From assembly GCF_964204865.1 (NCBI RefSeq), contig NC_135252.1, positions 16,079,383-16,143,382 on the forward strand: DNA of 64,000 nucleotides, written 5' to 3'. A program made the position numbers and the translations under genes. How positions within the stretch are numbered: the stretch's first letter is position 1; each line of letters starts with the position of its first letter. This document shows positions 1-14,000 of this stretch, piece after piece. The notes beneath the pieces were generated by a model. It was not told the DNA's origin, ran no database searches, and saw only the letters and a program-made list of their open reading frames with translations. The DNA comes from Styela clava (lineage: Eukaryota > Chordata > Ascidiacea > Stolidobranchia > Styelidae).

Positions 1-846
1 CCTGTTCAGGTTAATAATGCTAAACAAGTCGAAATATTTTTATTGACGCAGTCAATTTTTTCACCTTTTAGTAGGCCTACTCGATAACAAAAACAAATTC
101 ACGCCGATTAACACTACCTAATTATTCAGTGTGATGAGTGCGAATGTTTTGCAGCAAGTCCAGCCGTGGCTTAATGTTTGTCGATTGAAGGCCTCAATGA
201 TAATGAATTACGATGTCTGGCCAGCGGCGGCATGGTCCTTATCAGGCTTTGTTACTCACTTCCAATGATCAAATTTAGCATAAAGCAGCGGTTCGTGCAG
301 CACTAAATTATCAGAGAAAAAACTCACGGCGCACCTACACGAAAAAATGCTGCCTTCAGCTAAAAAAAACAATTTTATCATCTTTAATGTGCACTTTATG
401 CCTCTTAAAATTTATAAACAAGTAGTAGACCTAAAGAATACAGGCGAGAGGTTAACTTCTCTTCCTTATCTCCGCAGTGTTCTTCTTTAAGAAGCTAAAA
501 AAATCACTCATGTTGCAGCAAATAGGTTTTACCACTACTATAACGTAACAATAGACCCTACGTAACAGAAAGTGAACAACATAGAGCGGTGAAATGAAAT
601 CATTAATTTAGATTATACATCATTTATAATGATGAGAAACAATAAAACCTTTAGAATAAATAAAATATATAAAATATTCAGTCATTAATTAGTTGATATT
701 TAACACAAATCTCTTAATTTTCGAAGCGCACTTAGCAAAGCGCTTTCGGGAACCGCTGGCATAACGATTGAAGCCGGCATCGTTGTGCAATCAAATCGGG
801 TTTACGATCAGTATATAGACATTGTCATGCAAGCGCGAGGATTCTA

Positions 847-1177
847 CCGTGTTTCCCCGAAAATAGGAAAATGCGACCTAGCCCTCCACTTAAAATAAAA
901 CTTACTCGATAGCGCAAAATTTTTTTTGACCCAGTCGATTGCAAGAAATCTTTTCTACTCCTTTTTAATGGTTAATAATCTGTCAGCAGTTATTTTAAAT
1001 AAAAACGTGTTATTTATAAGTAAAATAAGTTTTCCTATTTTGTATATTTAAAATTCACGTAATTCCCTAATTTGTTACAAAAAAATGAAAAGAAAAGACA
1101 TCCCCATCAAAATAGGCCCCATTATTATTTTTCGAAAGAAAAATTGGAGACACTGTCTTATTTTGGGGGAAACACGA
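847..1177. mobile_element. Tc1/mariner-type MITE with TA target duplication
   Basis: Terminal inverted repeats: CCGTGTTTCCCC at the left and GGGGGAAACACGA at the right, extending inward as AAAATA/TATTTT. The ends are flanked by TA (845-846 and 1178-1179). 331 bp, no coding frame. Confidence 0.6.
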
Positions 1178-1464
1178 TAAGATGATGTATTCACTCGGAA
1201 TCGTGAGATTTTTTTACACTTGTTTTAATAATTGTATTTCGAATCAAGAGTCTGAAAAAGTGCAATAGACATAGTAGTTTGTGTAAAATTGGTGTTCTCT
1301 TTGCGGCCCCCAAAATTCGTTTCCCCTAGTTTGGGAAGCCCTGCTCTATATGACAGCCCAATAGCCATTCAAGGGGCGATTGGAACCTTGTTATCTATCT
1401 TTATTTCTAATTGTTATTGAAGTTAGGATATTGTAGTTTACAATTATAATTTTTTCTCATATTT

Positions 1465-1819
1465 AAGGGGTGTGCAACCTGTGGGCCAAATGCGGCCTAC
1501 AAGTAAAAATTGTGCGCCCCGAGGAAAAGTGCCAATTTTAAATGGTGCGGCCCACGAAACGAGTTTTTAATTCACGGTAGTTTAATCTGGTATGTGCGAG
1601 TAATCCCAATCCCTTTGCGATGCAAAGCCTATACCTGAATCCAACTTATTATTACAATTCCCTAGCTTGTACGAAGCGAACAACGTCTGTCATAAGGATC
1701 AATAACCAAAATTTTTGTGCCTGCAATTACTAGAAAGCCTATGTTAAAAAAGGTGCAGCCCGGGATTTCACCTAGTTATTTGTATCTGGCCCTCCTGTGT
1801 AAGAGGTTGCACATTCCTG
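1465..1819. mobile_element. hAT-type non-autonomous element, old copy
   Basis: Left end AGGGGTGTGCAACC and right end GGTTGCACATTCCTG are imperfect inverted repeats. The interior is rich in GCGGCC/GCCC words. No clear 8-bp duplication remains. Related ends occur at 6367-6742. Confidence 0.5.
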
Positions 1820-2019
1820 CTTTACTCTAATTGAAGTAATATTTGCCTGATCTAATGGTTTTCGAAAATATTTTTTGTCGAAGTTATTGCTCTGGGAATC
1901 CTCAGTTAAAATCCTTAAATGATTAGGCTTTAATTAACCATAGGACTAACTTGATTTCCAATTTGTAATGTCACCATGATAATTATAATATTCATTAAAA
2001 TATGGCAATTTTTATTCAG

Positions 2020-5000
2020 CCTCCTGATGGTGACGTAGATCCTGGACAAAAGAAGAAACGATCTAGAAAAAGTTCGAAAGAAACTGGACCAGACGGAAAA
2101 CCAAAACGACGTCGAAGAAAGGACAGTAAAAATTCAAATCAACAATTTCCGATTGGTGCAATGGTGGAAGGTGGAATGATGATGCAAGGTCCTGCTACAT
2201 TGCGAAGTACGAACTATTTTTTTATTGATAAGAAAAAAGATTTATTTTGCAGTTATTCTATAGCTAGCTATTCCATAAAAAGTTGTCTAAGGTCGTAGTT
2301 TTAGAATGGTAACTTAAATAGTTTTCATTTATAATACAAATTTGTGATTTATATTATTTGTGTATATTTTACCAACAGCTCTTGGTGGTAAACCAGGCAC
2401 AGTGGTTCAGTTTCCTGGTGGACACATAACAGTGGGACAAATAAGTCCAGGACAAGTTGGTGCAGCAGACATTGCAAAACAATGGAAACCGGTAATTTTT
2501 TTATTATAAAATTTCGTTTGTTAGCATCTTGCCATATATCACAACTGATTTTGACATATTTCTCTTCGTTTGAAATACTTTTTGGTAGGGCGGTTTATGA
2601 GTATACTGGTTAACCATTTTTAGATAGTCAACAGTTACATTAGTTTTGACTGATAGCTGTCATCTTATGTTGTAGGCCTAGATGCATTTTTTGATATATA
2701 TTCACCCCGGAAATAAATTATTTCGTTTCAAAGGTTATCTTTTGTAGTGTTTAGTAGTATCATAATAATCTCTGTTGGCAAACAGCAAAAAAATGTAACA
2801 AAATTTACAAAATATGACTACTCGGGAAATATTTAGATTCAAGTGTTTGTGAAGTGGTGTCAAAATATTTGAATATATAATTACGGCGTTTACTCAGAAA
2901 ATTCTGTATGTCTCACAGTCAGAACATTTTGGCCAAAATTCTTTCTTTTTTTACTTTTTGAAAAAGTTGTCTGCTAAATAATATTTCAATAAATAATTTT
3001 GCTTTTTATTTATTTGTTAATTGCTTGAGCTCAATATCTCCATGTTTTTGTCTGAATCCAAATTATAATCTTATCAGCACTATCAGTTTTCTATAATTTA
3101 TATGCCTATCAGATAGGCAAACGATAAATTCACTTCACGATTCAAATCACTTCTGATTATTCCAGCTTCCTCTACTAAGATTGATCGAACCAGATATAAG
3201 GAGAACCCATCATATGTGTGTACCTAAAGGTACAGGATTGACTGAATGTAAACTGTTCCTTGGAGGGGAAATTGGAACGTCGTCATATAAAGGAATTCCC
3301 GACCTATATGAAATATTGTTAAAATTGGAAAAGGTAGGATTTTTTTAAAAAAATTTGGAGTTGGATCTATTGCTTTTTTGAATTTTTGAACTTGTTAAAG
3401 TTGTTGCTATTGGGGAAAAATCACCTTTTGAGTTCAATTCAAATTTTTATTTCCTAATGATGGAAAAAGGCTATTTCTTTTATTTAATTTACGCTAATGA
3501 TTTGGTTTCTGCGAGACTAACTACTTATCCTTCTTCTATGCTTTTGTTGAACATAGTTAAACTATGTATGTCTGAAGAAGTCTGACTTTGGTCAGACGAA
3601 ATGTTACAGAATTATATTTGTGTTAGTGTGCAGCAAGACTCTTGAATCTTTTACTTATATTTTCAAAATTTTTTGCAATTACGTAGAACCCGGTATTTTG
3701 CCCCTAATTTTCTTCGAATCTTTATAAAACCATATTAGTCAATTAATCTCACGTCCATGTATATTGTACTTTTTTCTCTTTTTATTCGCCTTCAATTAAA
3801 TTCTTATATTGAATTTCAATTTTTTTCTAGGAGGAATCGAGACCTCCCAATCCGCCAACACCACCTGCTTCACTTCCTCCCTCACCGACTCGTAAACAAC
3901 AAGAGAATCAAGCCAAAATGTCAACTATCGAAGCCAAAACGGAGACAACATCTTCCTTTTTCAGCACGCCTGCTTCTAGCACTCCCGACAAACCATCGAC
4001 CTTGGCAGACCGGTCTGGTCCATTAGGCCTAACCCTACATGATAGTAGTCAAGCAGGTATAGCATTGCTTCACCCACCCCAAGTGAAAGTACCGGACTCG
4101 TTACCCACACCCCCACATCAAGGCATTGAAGATAAGGATGATTTGAATCTTATGAGGTAATTCAATGTTATAACTTATTCTGTCTCTGGTATATAGTTAC
4201 TAAAACATAACCTACTTTTTGATTTACCATAATAATGTTCAATAAAGTCAGTAATAATTTGTACTATATTGCCAATTCAAATACTTTGATGCAAATTAAC
4301 TGTTTGTTTGTACGTTATACATCTAAAATTCAAGCTGTCTCTAGATAACCTTCAATTGAATATAGCTAAGACTTCGTTCAGCCGATCAACTTAATTAAAT
4401 TAAATTATTTTGTATGACGATTATTCACATCTGAACCCAGGACGTGCTCTCTGTGATTATTATTTTTAATAAAAGGTAAATGTTTCAATGACAAAGCAAA
4501 AATCTTCCAAAAATTTTATTCAGACCTGCAGAAGACATAGTGATGGCTCCTTCCTCACCAGAGATGGAAGATGAAGATGACTGGTCTCCTCATACTCTCA
4601 CATCACTCAGAAACCATGATTATGAGTTTGTTATGAGAACTCCTCACATTAAATCAGAAAAAATAAGAGACTCTCCCTCGCCAGCTTTACCACTCATGTT
4701 TTGTCCAAAAATAAGTAAGTTATACGAAGATTTGTGAGATTACGAAAAAATATTTTATTGTAAAATGCCAAATTTTTTATGAGCAATTTCGATTCCCCTA
4801 CCTATGTTCAAAGCTTTTCGTGAACAACAAAAATATTGTGTGTATTATATTACTCTTGGAGAATTTGGATGAGAGTGTACACTTTGGTTAGTAATGTCTT
4901 AAGCACATCCGTTTTTGGCAAACTTCTGGGTAGACACACAATAATGAAACTACGGTATATAGATATATTGTGGTGTATTATGTGCCAATAAATGATGTTC

Positions 5001-8000
5001 CTTTTGAGTGACGAGTTCAATGTTAATTAACTTAACACTATATTTTTAGAAGTTCCCACTGACATAGGACGAGGACAACCTCCACTAAGTGATAAGGATT
5101 CTGTTTCTGTGACCATTGAATTTGATAATGCTAATATAAAGGTAAGATTTTCCTATTTCATATCCATTAGTTTAATTAACACAAGATGGGTATGGGTGGA
5201 TGAAAATATGACATTGAGTAAAAAAGGGTCCGGCAAACATTGAATCTGGAAATTGTGAAAGAAAAACACTTTCAATACAATTTAACACAGTTCTGAATGA
5301 TGATAGGATCAAGTTGGTTATCAATATCAAGAGCAGGAAAAGGTTGAAACCGATGAATTTATATCATTCTGAAAACTGTAAATAATCTGTTGAACATGAA
5401 ATATTACCGTAAATATATTCTGAAATATTCTATTCTTCCTTTTCAACTTTTAAAGTTTTGTGTTATCATATTATGTCTAAATAATAATTCAATTGTAATA
5501 TTTCACTTGTTTTTACAGAGCATTGAAAAGAGTCTGACACTTCTATCAAGAATTCTTGATACATCTATTATCAGTTATAATGTTACTGAAATGATAAGAC
5601 CAGATAAGAAAATGAAGGTATGCTCTTTATCTAATATAAATTACTTTTTGATTCTAAATTTTAAAATATTTGTATTCTAAAAAATTTCACAATTCATTTT
5701 GATTCCTATTCATTCATCTCATATATTCAGCAATCGCAAAAATTGTTCATTATATACTGATTTTGTTTGAGTTACATTATTTGTAAATTCCTAGTCTCTT
5801 GGACATTTTCTATGAACTCATTCGTCTGTGTTTAAAATATTTCAGGAGCTAAATCAAGCTATCAAGGAAGAACAAGCTGCATTAGCAGCAGCAATACCAA
5901 CACAAGCAACACAAATTAACCAGGTGAAATTTGACTTATCTTAAACTAAATCATTTATCTGTTTTCTAATTAGACTGTTATATCCAATGATGGATAAAAC
6001 TTTGCTATCTTGTTGAAAGGTATTTGAGGGTAGACTTTAAATATGGCTGTTTTAAAAATCTAAAGTTGCATTCCGTTATTCTGAGATATAAATGTTTGCA
6101 GAATTCATGGTTTTCTAAAAATATAATTTGTTTTATTGAATTTGAAATTTCAGAGGTGTACTTTTTTTTTTTTTATAAATTATTGAATTTTTTCCTTGAA
6201 TCTTCCTTATTTATGACAATGTAGAACCAGCCAGAAGAGATTATCACCAGCAATTTGGCAAAACAAAGAAGATGTATTTATTGTACAACTATTGTCAATG
6301 GAAATGGAGTCAGAAAACCACAGTTTGATGTAATTATTTTTTATTCCGATACCTAAATATATAAGCCAGGGGTGTGCAACAGGCGACCCATGGGTGACAA
6401 CCCAGCCTGTTAAGCCATTTAGTGTAGCCCTTGTCAACACTCAGATTTTTCCTTATCATAAAATCCTAATTCGTCAGTTCATGTTTAAAAAGGCGCTCAC
6501 ATGGGTATACATACATAACGATTTTTGTGCTTATGCTACATTGAATATTTCATCGATTGCCCGGTGCCTATATTACTAGACTACTTATTACTAGCGCATT
6601 CTCTTCTCTTGCCTTCCCTGCAACGTTCTGGAGTTTATTTTTGAATTCTTTGCATACATGGAAAACTAATTTTTTTGTTTGGCCCAGCTAGATATCCTAA
6701 GTTGGTATATGACCCACGGACAAAAAATGCTGGACACCCCTGATTTAGCCAAACCAATGCGTTTTAGTTTTCATTAAGAATTTTTCGACTCTGAAGAATT
6801 CAAATTTTTCACTCCCAACTATGGGGAAGTTTGAAAAAATGACGCTGAATTCTGCTGTTACTGTCTGTCACATTGCAAATACTCCCAAAGTTCTGGTACT
6901 TTGATATTCAAATTTCCTAGATCTATAATTTAGACTGTCTTATTTCTAAACATAAACCATTGTTCTTCACAGGATTCAATTTATGAAGAGGACGTTGCTT
7001 TCTGCAATAAGGATTGTTACCTGAAAAGTGAATTATTTGAGAAAAAGGTGAGTTTAAAAATAAAAATGTGTAAATCAGGTTGATTTTCTCCAATATTGAT
7101 TAGGATTGCAGTATTTGAATCTTGCATATGCCATTTTTTACTTTGTGCAGAAACCATTATGGGAACAACCTGCTCGCGTAATTCTAGAATACTTTAATTG
7201 AATCCAGAATACCAAATCCTGTTCTATTTTAATTGACAATTCTAATAAATAGTTGGAATATGCACAAGACTACGCTGGCCTAAAAACACAATGAGAACCC
7301 ATTATGTGATCACAATTATAATTTTTTCATCACTTTATAGCCTTCTGTCGCCCCAACGAAGAAAAAATTCAAAGCATCCCACATATACCAAAGACATACA
7401 CAGAAAATTACCATGGCTGCATTACTGGAAAAATATCCGGATGAAGAACCATTAACACCATCTAAAAACACAAGATTTGGAAGCGTAGAATCAACTTATT
7501 TCCCATCTGGGGTTAATGATCCAAGCAGAGGTTTTAATGGGGAAGGGAGGGGTCGAGGAAGGGGACGTAGAAGAGGTCCAGGTTAGTGATATATATTTTA
7601 TTGGAATTAACTCGTCATTTGAATGTTGAAATAATTTATTTTTATATGATGTTAATCGCCTTTCGCTCCAAACCATGTCCTGTACAAGCAGCCACTGTAT
7701 CTGACGATGTGTAATAAGCTACTATTTTTGCAAAGACTGAAATTTGTTAAACCCTGGGTATATGGTGATGAACATGGGATTTTGTCCAGAGTCAAGTCTA
7801 ACGCTTCAATTGCTAGGATGTCACCTGCCTGCAATTCTTTAAGAAGAGATAGATGATTTAGAATTTCCCTAATACATTCTAAAACATGAATTATATTCTT
7901 CTTTCTGTCTGTCAGGTGATGAACCAAAAATTGCTGCAAAACGTTGGAAAGGATTGAGATGGAAGAAATGGTCTGTTAATGTAACTGTTGTGAAATCTAG

Positions 8001-11000
8001 TAACAAACCACCTGTTGATGTTGACGCATTGATGGCTAAATATGGATCTGCTTTGAAGGTATGTTGAGAATTTATTTCATCATGCCTGTTTTAATTCGTT
8101 GGTGTAATCAAAGAATTAACAGTAGAATTACACGAATAAAAAAAAAAAAAAGCATTGTGCTATGTCAGAGGAGATGTGTAGGTAGCTAGTTGCACAAGGA
8201 TGGTTTGTACAAACTTTAATAACTTACGCACTAAACCACTCTAAAAGCATAGTGATAATCGAGGTAGTGAAGGTGTTTGAAGTCTGACAAAGAATATGGT
8301 TATTCTCTTACTGAGTATGCACTATAAAATCAGGTACTTAAGTTTTATATTATATGGAGCGAATTAGAATATATATATCACTGTGCTTATATCGTAAATC
8401 AGTAATGGAGTTTATTAGGCTGTTAATTGAAATACAAGTAGGGTATATCGCACATTAAAATAAGTATAACTCGAACTCATCCTAGCCTGGGGAATATCAC
8501 GCAAAGAATAGCAGCATTGGCACTTACCTATTAATATGATTTTATTCTGACACTTCAATTATTCTTACTGCTGGAAAAATCCATGTGATAAACTATTTGG
8601 ACTTATGACTTGCAATCTTAAATTGAACTATTTAATTAATTCTTCGTAATACAAAATCTTACTTGTCAATCATTAGCCATCTCCTGAGTTGGTCGATCGT
8701 CGTGTTTGTGTATTTTGTGGAGGTAAAGGAGATGGAGACACACATACCATAGCTAGATTACTCAATGTTGATGTGGATAGATGGGTTCATCTCAACTGTG
8801 CTTTATGGTCTGCTGAGGTTTATGAAACACAGGTAGGTTTCAATTAAATTTGTTTGTATTGGGCCCAGCAATGCAGCTTGAATAAGGGCTGTACAGTCTT
8901 AAGTCTGAATTCCTTTTAAGATCGTTCATTTCGTTTTCTCAAGTTGTATGTCGTATGTATATATTCAAATGTACTAAACTACTAACAAAATTTATTGCAA
9001 CTTCTATATGAGATGGTGTTCACATGACTTGAACCTGAGTTGCTGTGAATTCACAGAAATGTGTATCAAAGCAAAATATTTTACTGTTTTATGATAAATT
9101 GTGTAAAGTGTTAATCGGTAAATCACCGTATTTTATTGTTTTCAGGGAGGTGCATTAATTAATGTCGACCTTGCATTACGTCGAAGTGAGTCAGTATTTT
9201 GTGGACTTTGTCAAAAGAAAGGAGCAACTATACATTGCCATAGACCAAGATGTGTGAACACATACCATTGTCAATGTGCTCTCGATATCAAATGCGTATT
9301 CTTCAAGGTAAGTGTTCTATTATAAAAGTGGGAATATTTGAAAGTCTAACCTTGTACTACAACAGATCGTAATGGTTTTTATTTCACATGAGAAGACTGG
9401 CATATCTGTTATATTCCATGGAGAATCCATATAAATTCTGCATGCAAAATTATGCAATGAAGTGTTTTACGTGCCAAACGTCCACCTGATGATTGGATTT
9501 GTATCGTTAAGGGTCAAAACGCTTGCAAAGGGAATAAAAAGATCAGTCCATCCCTACCCATGCCTGTAGTCATCAGTTCAGTGGTGCAATTGTGGATTGT
9601 TCGACAGTAATTAATAATCCACCAATTATTTAAAAAAGAAAATAATTGTTTACCGATTTTAGTAGTACATATTGGACATTGGATTTAAAATGGTTATTCC
9701 GATTCTGTGTCATTATTCACGTTGTTTACACTCAAAGTGCTTTTAAGGTAACATTGTGTGTAGCTATTCGAATAACTCATTATTTTTCTTCATTATATCC
9801 AGGATAAAACGGTGCTTTGTCCAACACATGCTCCTAAACCAGGGACGACATCAGGCACCGGATTCAGCATGCATCAACATCACTATCATTCTGGCGATAC
9901 GCTTCGATCACTTGCAGTTTTCCGAAAAGTTTATGTTCAAAGACCGGAAACAAAACAAATAGCAAGCATTATGCAACAAGGAGAATTATCACAGGGTAAT
10001 CACATGAATAAATTAAGTTATATTAATCTTAATTATAATGAATATTGATAGGATGATTGAATATTAATTGAAATTGTTTAATTAACTAATCATGGATTTG
10101 TTAATTAATCTGTTACTAATATATGTGTATCCTACTGATGCCAGGTATTTGAAATTTTTTATAACGTGACATGAATCAGAAATTGACTTTTCGCATCCAA
10201 ATCCTATTGGACATAATTATCTGCAGTGCATACACTATACTCCTTGCTTTTAGTTACTGGTTAACCTAATCCTCCCGGTTTGACGCATGCGCGACGTTTC
10301 AGACGTTTTGCAATGCTGTGTGTATACCATGAGGTCTGGAATGTTTGTTATGGTCTTGCTTGAAAGGAAATCTTATTCCCCACACAACGATATGAGAATG
10401 AACCTTATATGACATTTAGAAGTGATAAAATTTCGCTTACATATCACGCGTGTACTTCCCGCTGCGATATAAAAACGTCGCACAACAAGAAAATGATTCC
10501 ATAAACCATGGCGTTGCGCGCTAACCAATAACAAAAGCTAGTATGATAAGGTCTTATTTTGAAGGTCATTTTATATTCTACATAACATAGGAGAGTGGAC
10601 ATCTCACAACGTCAGGAAGTTATAAAAATATCGAGTCGTTTGATCGCAGCTGCCTCACCGAAAAAAAGTTAGGCGTTTTATCTCGCAAATTCTCCTTGTC
10701 TGACGATTATAAGCTTTTATGATTCATAATAAATGTTTTATTATGACTCACAAAAGCTTTCAATGCGATAAAGCACAAACAAACAACCGATCGATCTATC
10801 AAGCTTAGCCTGGCCTGATTCGATGTGGTGACTTCTCAAACGGAAAATTTCCAAAACGTTTGAACAACGCGCGCTATGGAAAAGCGTTTAGTATCATATG
10901 AAAGAGAAAACCAATGTGCAGTCAACTGTATAGTTACATTTCAGCTTTACAATAGCTGTAGACGTCCAACAGCTGATAGAATGAGAGAGTGTAAATATTT

Positions 11001-14000
11001 TTGTTATTTTTTGACGTTACGAGAGACCTCTTGAAAGAGGTGTTTTAGTTTACGGTCCTCCAGCGACATCTAGCGTATAGTACTCTAAAATACCTTTCCA
11101 ATGGTATATAATTATTGTATATTGGGTAAATTTTGGGGGTCGTATGACATTAATAAAAATGTATTCAAAATTGGGCTCGATTGGGCGTCTGAATCAGGTT
11201 AAAATGTCCAATATACATGTATAGTCTTCTGAGTTCTGCTTTCAAGAAAAAAATCATGGACATGTTATACAAACACAAAATATGTAACTTGGCATGCCTA
11301 CATATTTAAGCTTGAACTTCACTAGGCCATCACAACACATCCTGGATACAAATGTAGGTTACCCCCATCTTACTCATTGTGAAATCTTATTTGGTTTGGT
11401 AAAGGTGAGAAGAACTATATGCTACGTGTTGGAGCATTAATATTTGAAAATGTTGGACAACTTGCAACACACCAGATGGAAAATTGTCACAGTAAATCAG
11501 CTATCTACCCTATTGGATACAAAGCAACTAGAATGTATTGGAGCACTGGCGTAAGTACTTTTATTACGTTTTTGCTAAACACCTTTTGCCAAGATCTTAG
11601 GCCAGAACTCAGAGAAGTACCAAGTTTTTGGACAAAATGAAATTGCTTCATGTTCTGAGTGGGAAGTATCTTGTTGCCAACCAGGAATGGCCTGAATCAA
11701 AAAATAATTTGCTGTTATGAATACATTTTGAAAAAATATTTTTGGATATGGAATATCGAATTCAATCTGAATTGTTTAGCGGTCACAAGTCATTGCTACT
11801 CGATTGGCTTTACAAAATTCTATGATGACTTATGGAGCAAAAAGTGCTTTGAAAGTAGGAATATCAATGTGGTCTCCTTTGACCCTGAAATGCAATGTCT
11901 CTTTCTTTTTTTTCATTTTGTGTGCGCAATGTGTATTTTCATTACGGTGAAAAAATAAATTACTGATTACTGAATGTAGAATTGTGGATGTAGACGCCTA
12001 AAATTGATTGCATTGAGTTTTCATAATTACAGTTAATGCACACACACCAATTTTTATCGCAAAGTACAATTTCCCCTAGGCTGAAAACAACTGTATAATC
12101 TAATATATAATATCCAGTCGATTACCAAACTCTGTTACAAAAAAATTCTTTTTTTAAATCCTAAAAATTTGATGCAAAGTTCCATTTTTATTTCAGAACA
12201 TGAGGCGAAGATGCAAATACGAATGTACCATCAGTGAAGTTGACGGCAAACCATTATTCACAATGAATTATAATGCAGCTTTACCTGGGAAAAATAAACC
12301 TGACAAAATTTTGACACATTCCGACACTGTGACCAAAATTGATAATTCTATTGTGAACGGTAAAAAATGATTCTTATTTTTTTTAGTTATTATGTTTTTT
12401 GAGGAAAACCATTGCTTTTGTATCAAAATATTTTGATCTTCAATATTCAGTAATGAGAATGATAGTATGACTTCTCACCATTTCCTCACTAAAAAGAAAG
12501 ATGAATTAAATGATATTTCTTATTGGCTGCACTGTTATATTGATACTGGTAGGAATAATGCCAAAATTTCCGATAGCATTTCTCATGTAAGTCATTTTAT
12601 AAGGATAATAATTTTTTTGTTTAAAAATTTTTTTTTAAATATTTAGATCTATGGTTGGATATTTTGAAGCCACTTGAGAAACTTCGTTCTCAGCACAGTG
12701 TACTCAAGTTATTTCCTGATTTTATTAATGGAGAGAAATTGTTTGGTCTGACAACACCAGTTGTTTCGAGAATATTGGAATCTGTAAGTTTCAACATCAT
12801 GTTAGTTAGTCTTTATGTTAAAGAAGAGAGAACTAGCTACTTTGTCTTTTTGTGTGGTATCTGAACAAGGGTTTTTTCAAGCAGCCATGTGTGATCCTGA
12901 TACATAAAGGAGCTACAATTTTCTAAGGATTGAAATCCTTCTTGTTAATTGCCTGCTCAATTTATTACACCTTTAGGTGAAGGTGAATGAAATACCAATT
13001 ACAGCAATCTCAACTTCTGTCTTGAAATTAGGGCTGTGCACCAAGCTCAAAACTATGAGCTATTCAAAAATGTCTACGACTAATGAAATTTTTGAATTTT
13101 TTATGCAAGCCTTCTTCAATCTGTTGAGAGTACTTAGGCAAATAAATTTCTTTTTTAGTTAATTTTGGAATTTTGATTTTCACCATTGTATGAATCCGAA
13201 GTTTCGCCACCTAATTCTGGAAAAGTAGAAAATACAACTTTGACTCAACTCCAATGTCAATAAAAATAGGCGGGACTCGTACTCTGATACCGCAGCCCTG
13301 CTTGAATACGCATATTTTATTGATTTATTATTATTTCAGCTTCCCAATATCGAGTTATGCTCCGAATACAAGTTCAGATATGGCAGAACACCTTTGTTAG
13401 AAGTTCCTCTGGCCATCAATCCCACTGGATGTGCAAGATCTGAACCTCATATTAAACAACACAGGAAAAAGTATGTATAATATTAATAACAATATGGGAG
13501 CAATGCTTAAATATGGACACGAAGGAAAATAACTAATAGTAGTATAGTCAACTAGCGTAAAGCTAAAGACTAGTATGGTGTGTGTTATTAATATGTATGA
13601 ATATCAGTTTTAAAATCAGAAAATTTTTGGGTCAAGCCTGGCCCCAGGGACTAAGAGAAAATATGTACAAGAAAAAAATGAAAGCAATAACCTTCTAGCA
13701 CTTTTTAACTATTAAAAATTCGAATTTGATTGGTCAATTAGTTGCGGAACAAAGCGATTTTTCACTCTAAAAGTAAAGTCTCTAAAGCAATCATGTCAAA
13801 TAGTTTTGTATAATAAAAATAATTAGCTGTCATTTTCCAATCATTTTAGTTAGTTGCAATTAAGAAATATTTAATTATTCAAAGCAATAACAAAGTTATA
13901 GGGTAAGGAATAGCTCCCACTCAAAAAACGAAGAGTATTGTTCATAACTTAATCTATTTACAGCGAATTTTTTACGTTACTTGTACTCCACGTGTGTGCT

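Larger units (their letters stand above)
1..2019. other. Non-coding repeat-rich sequence left of the first recognised KMT2 exon
   Basis: Apart from the elements at 847-1177 and 1465-1819, a hAT-like right end (TTTGGGAAGCCCTG) ends near 1343. No exon-like frame was found. It is either a KMT2 intron or spacer. Confidence 0.5.

Noticed and set aside
13486..13545. Repeat family based on GAGCAATGCTCAAATAT (also about 45357 and 51265)
   Set aside because: Similarity covers only 30-50 bp with mismatches; too short to define an element.
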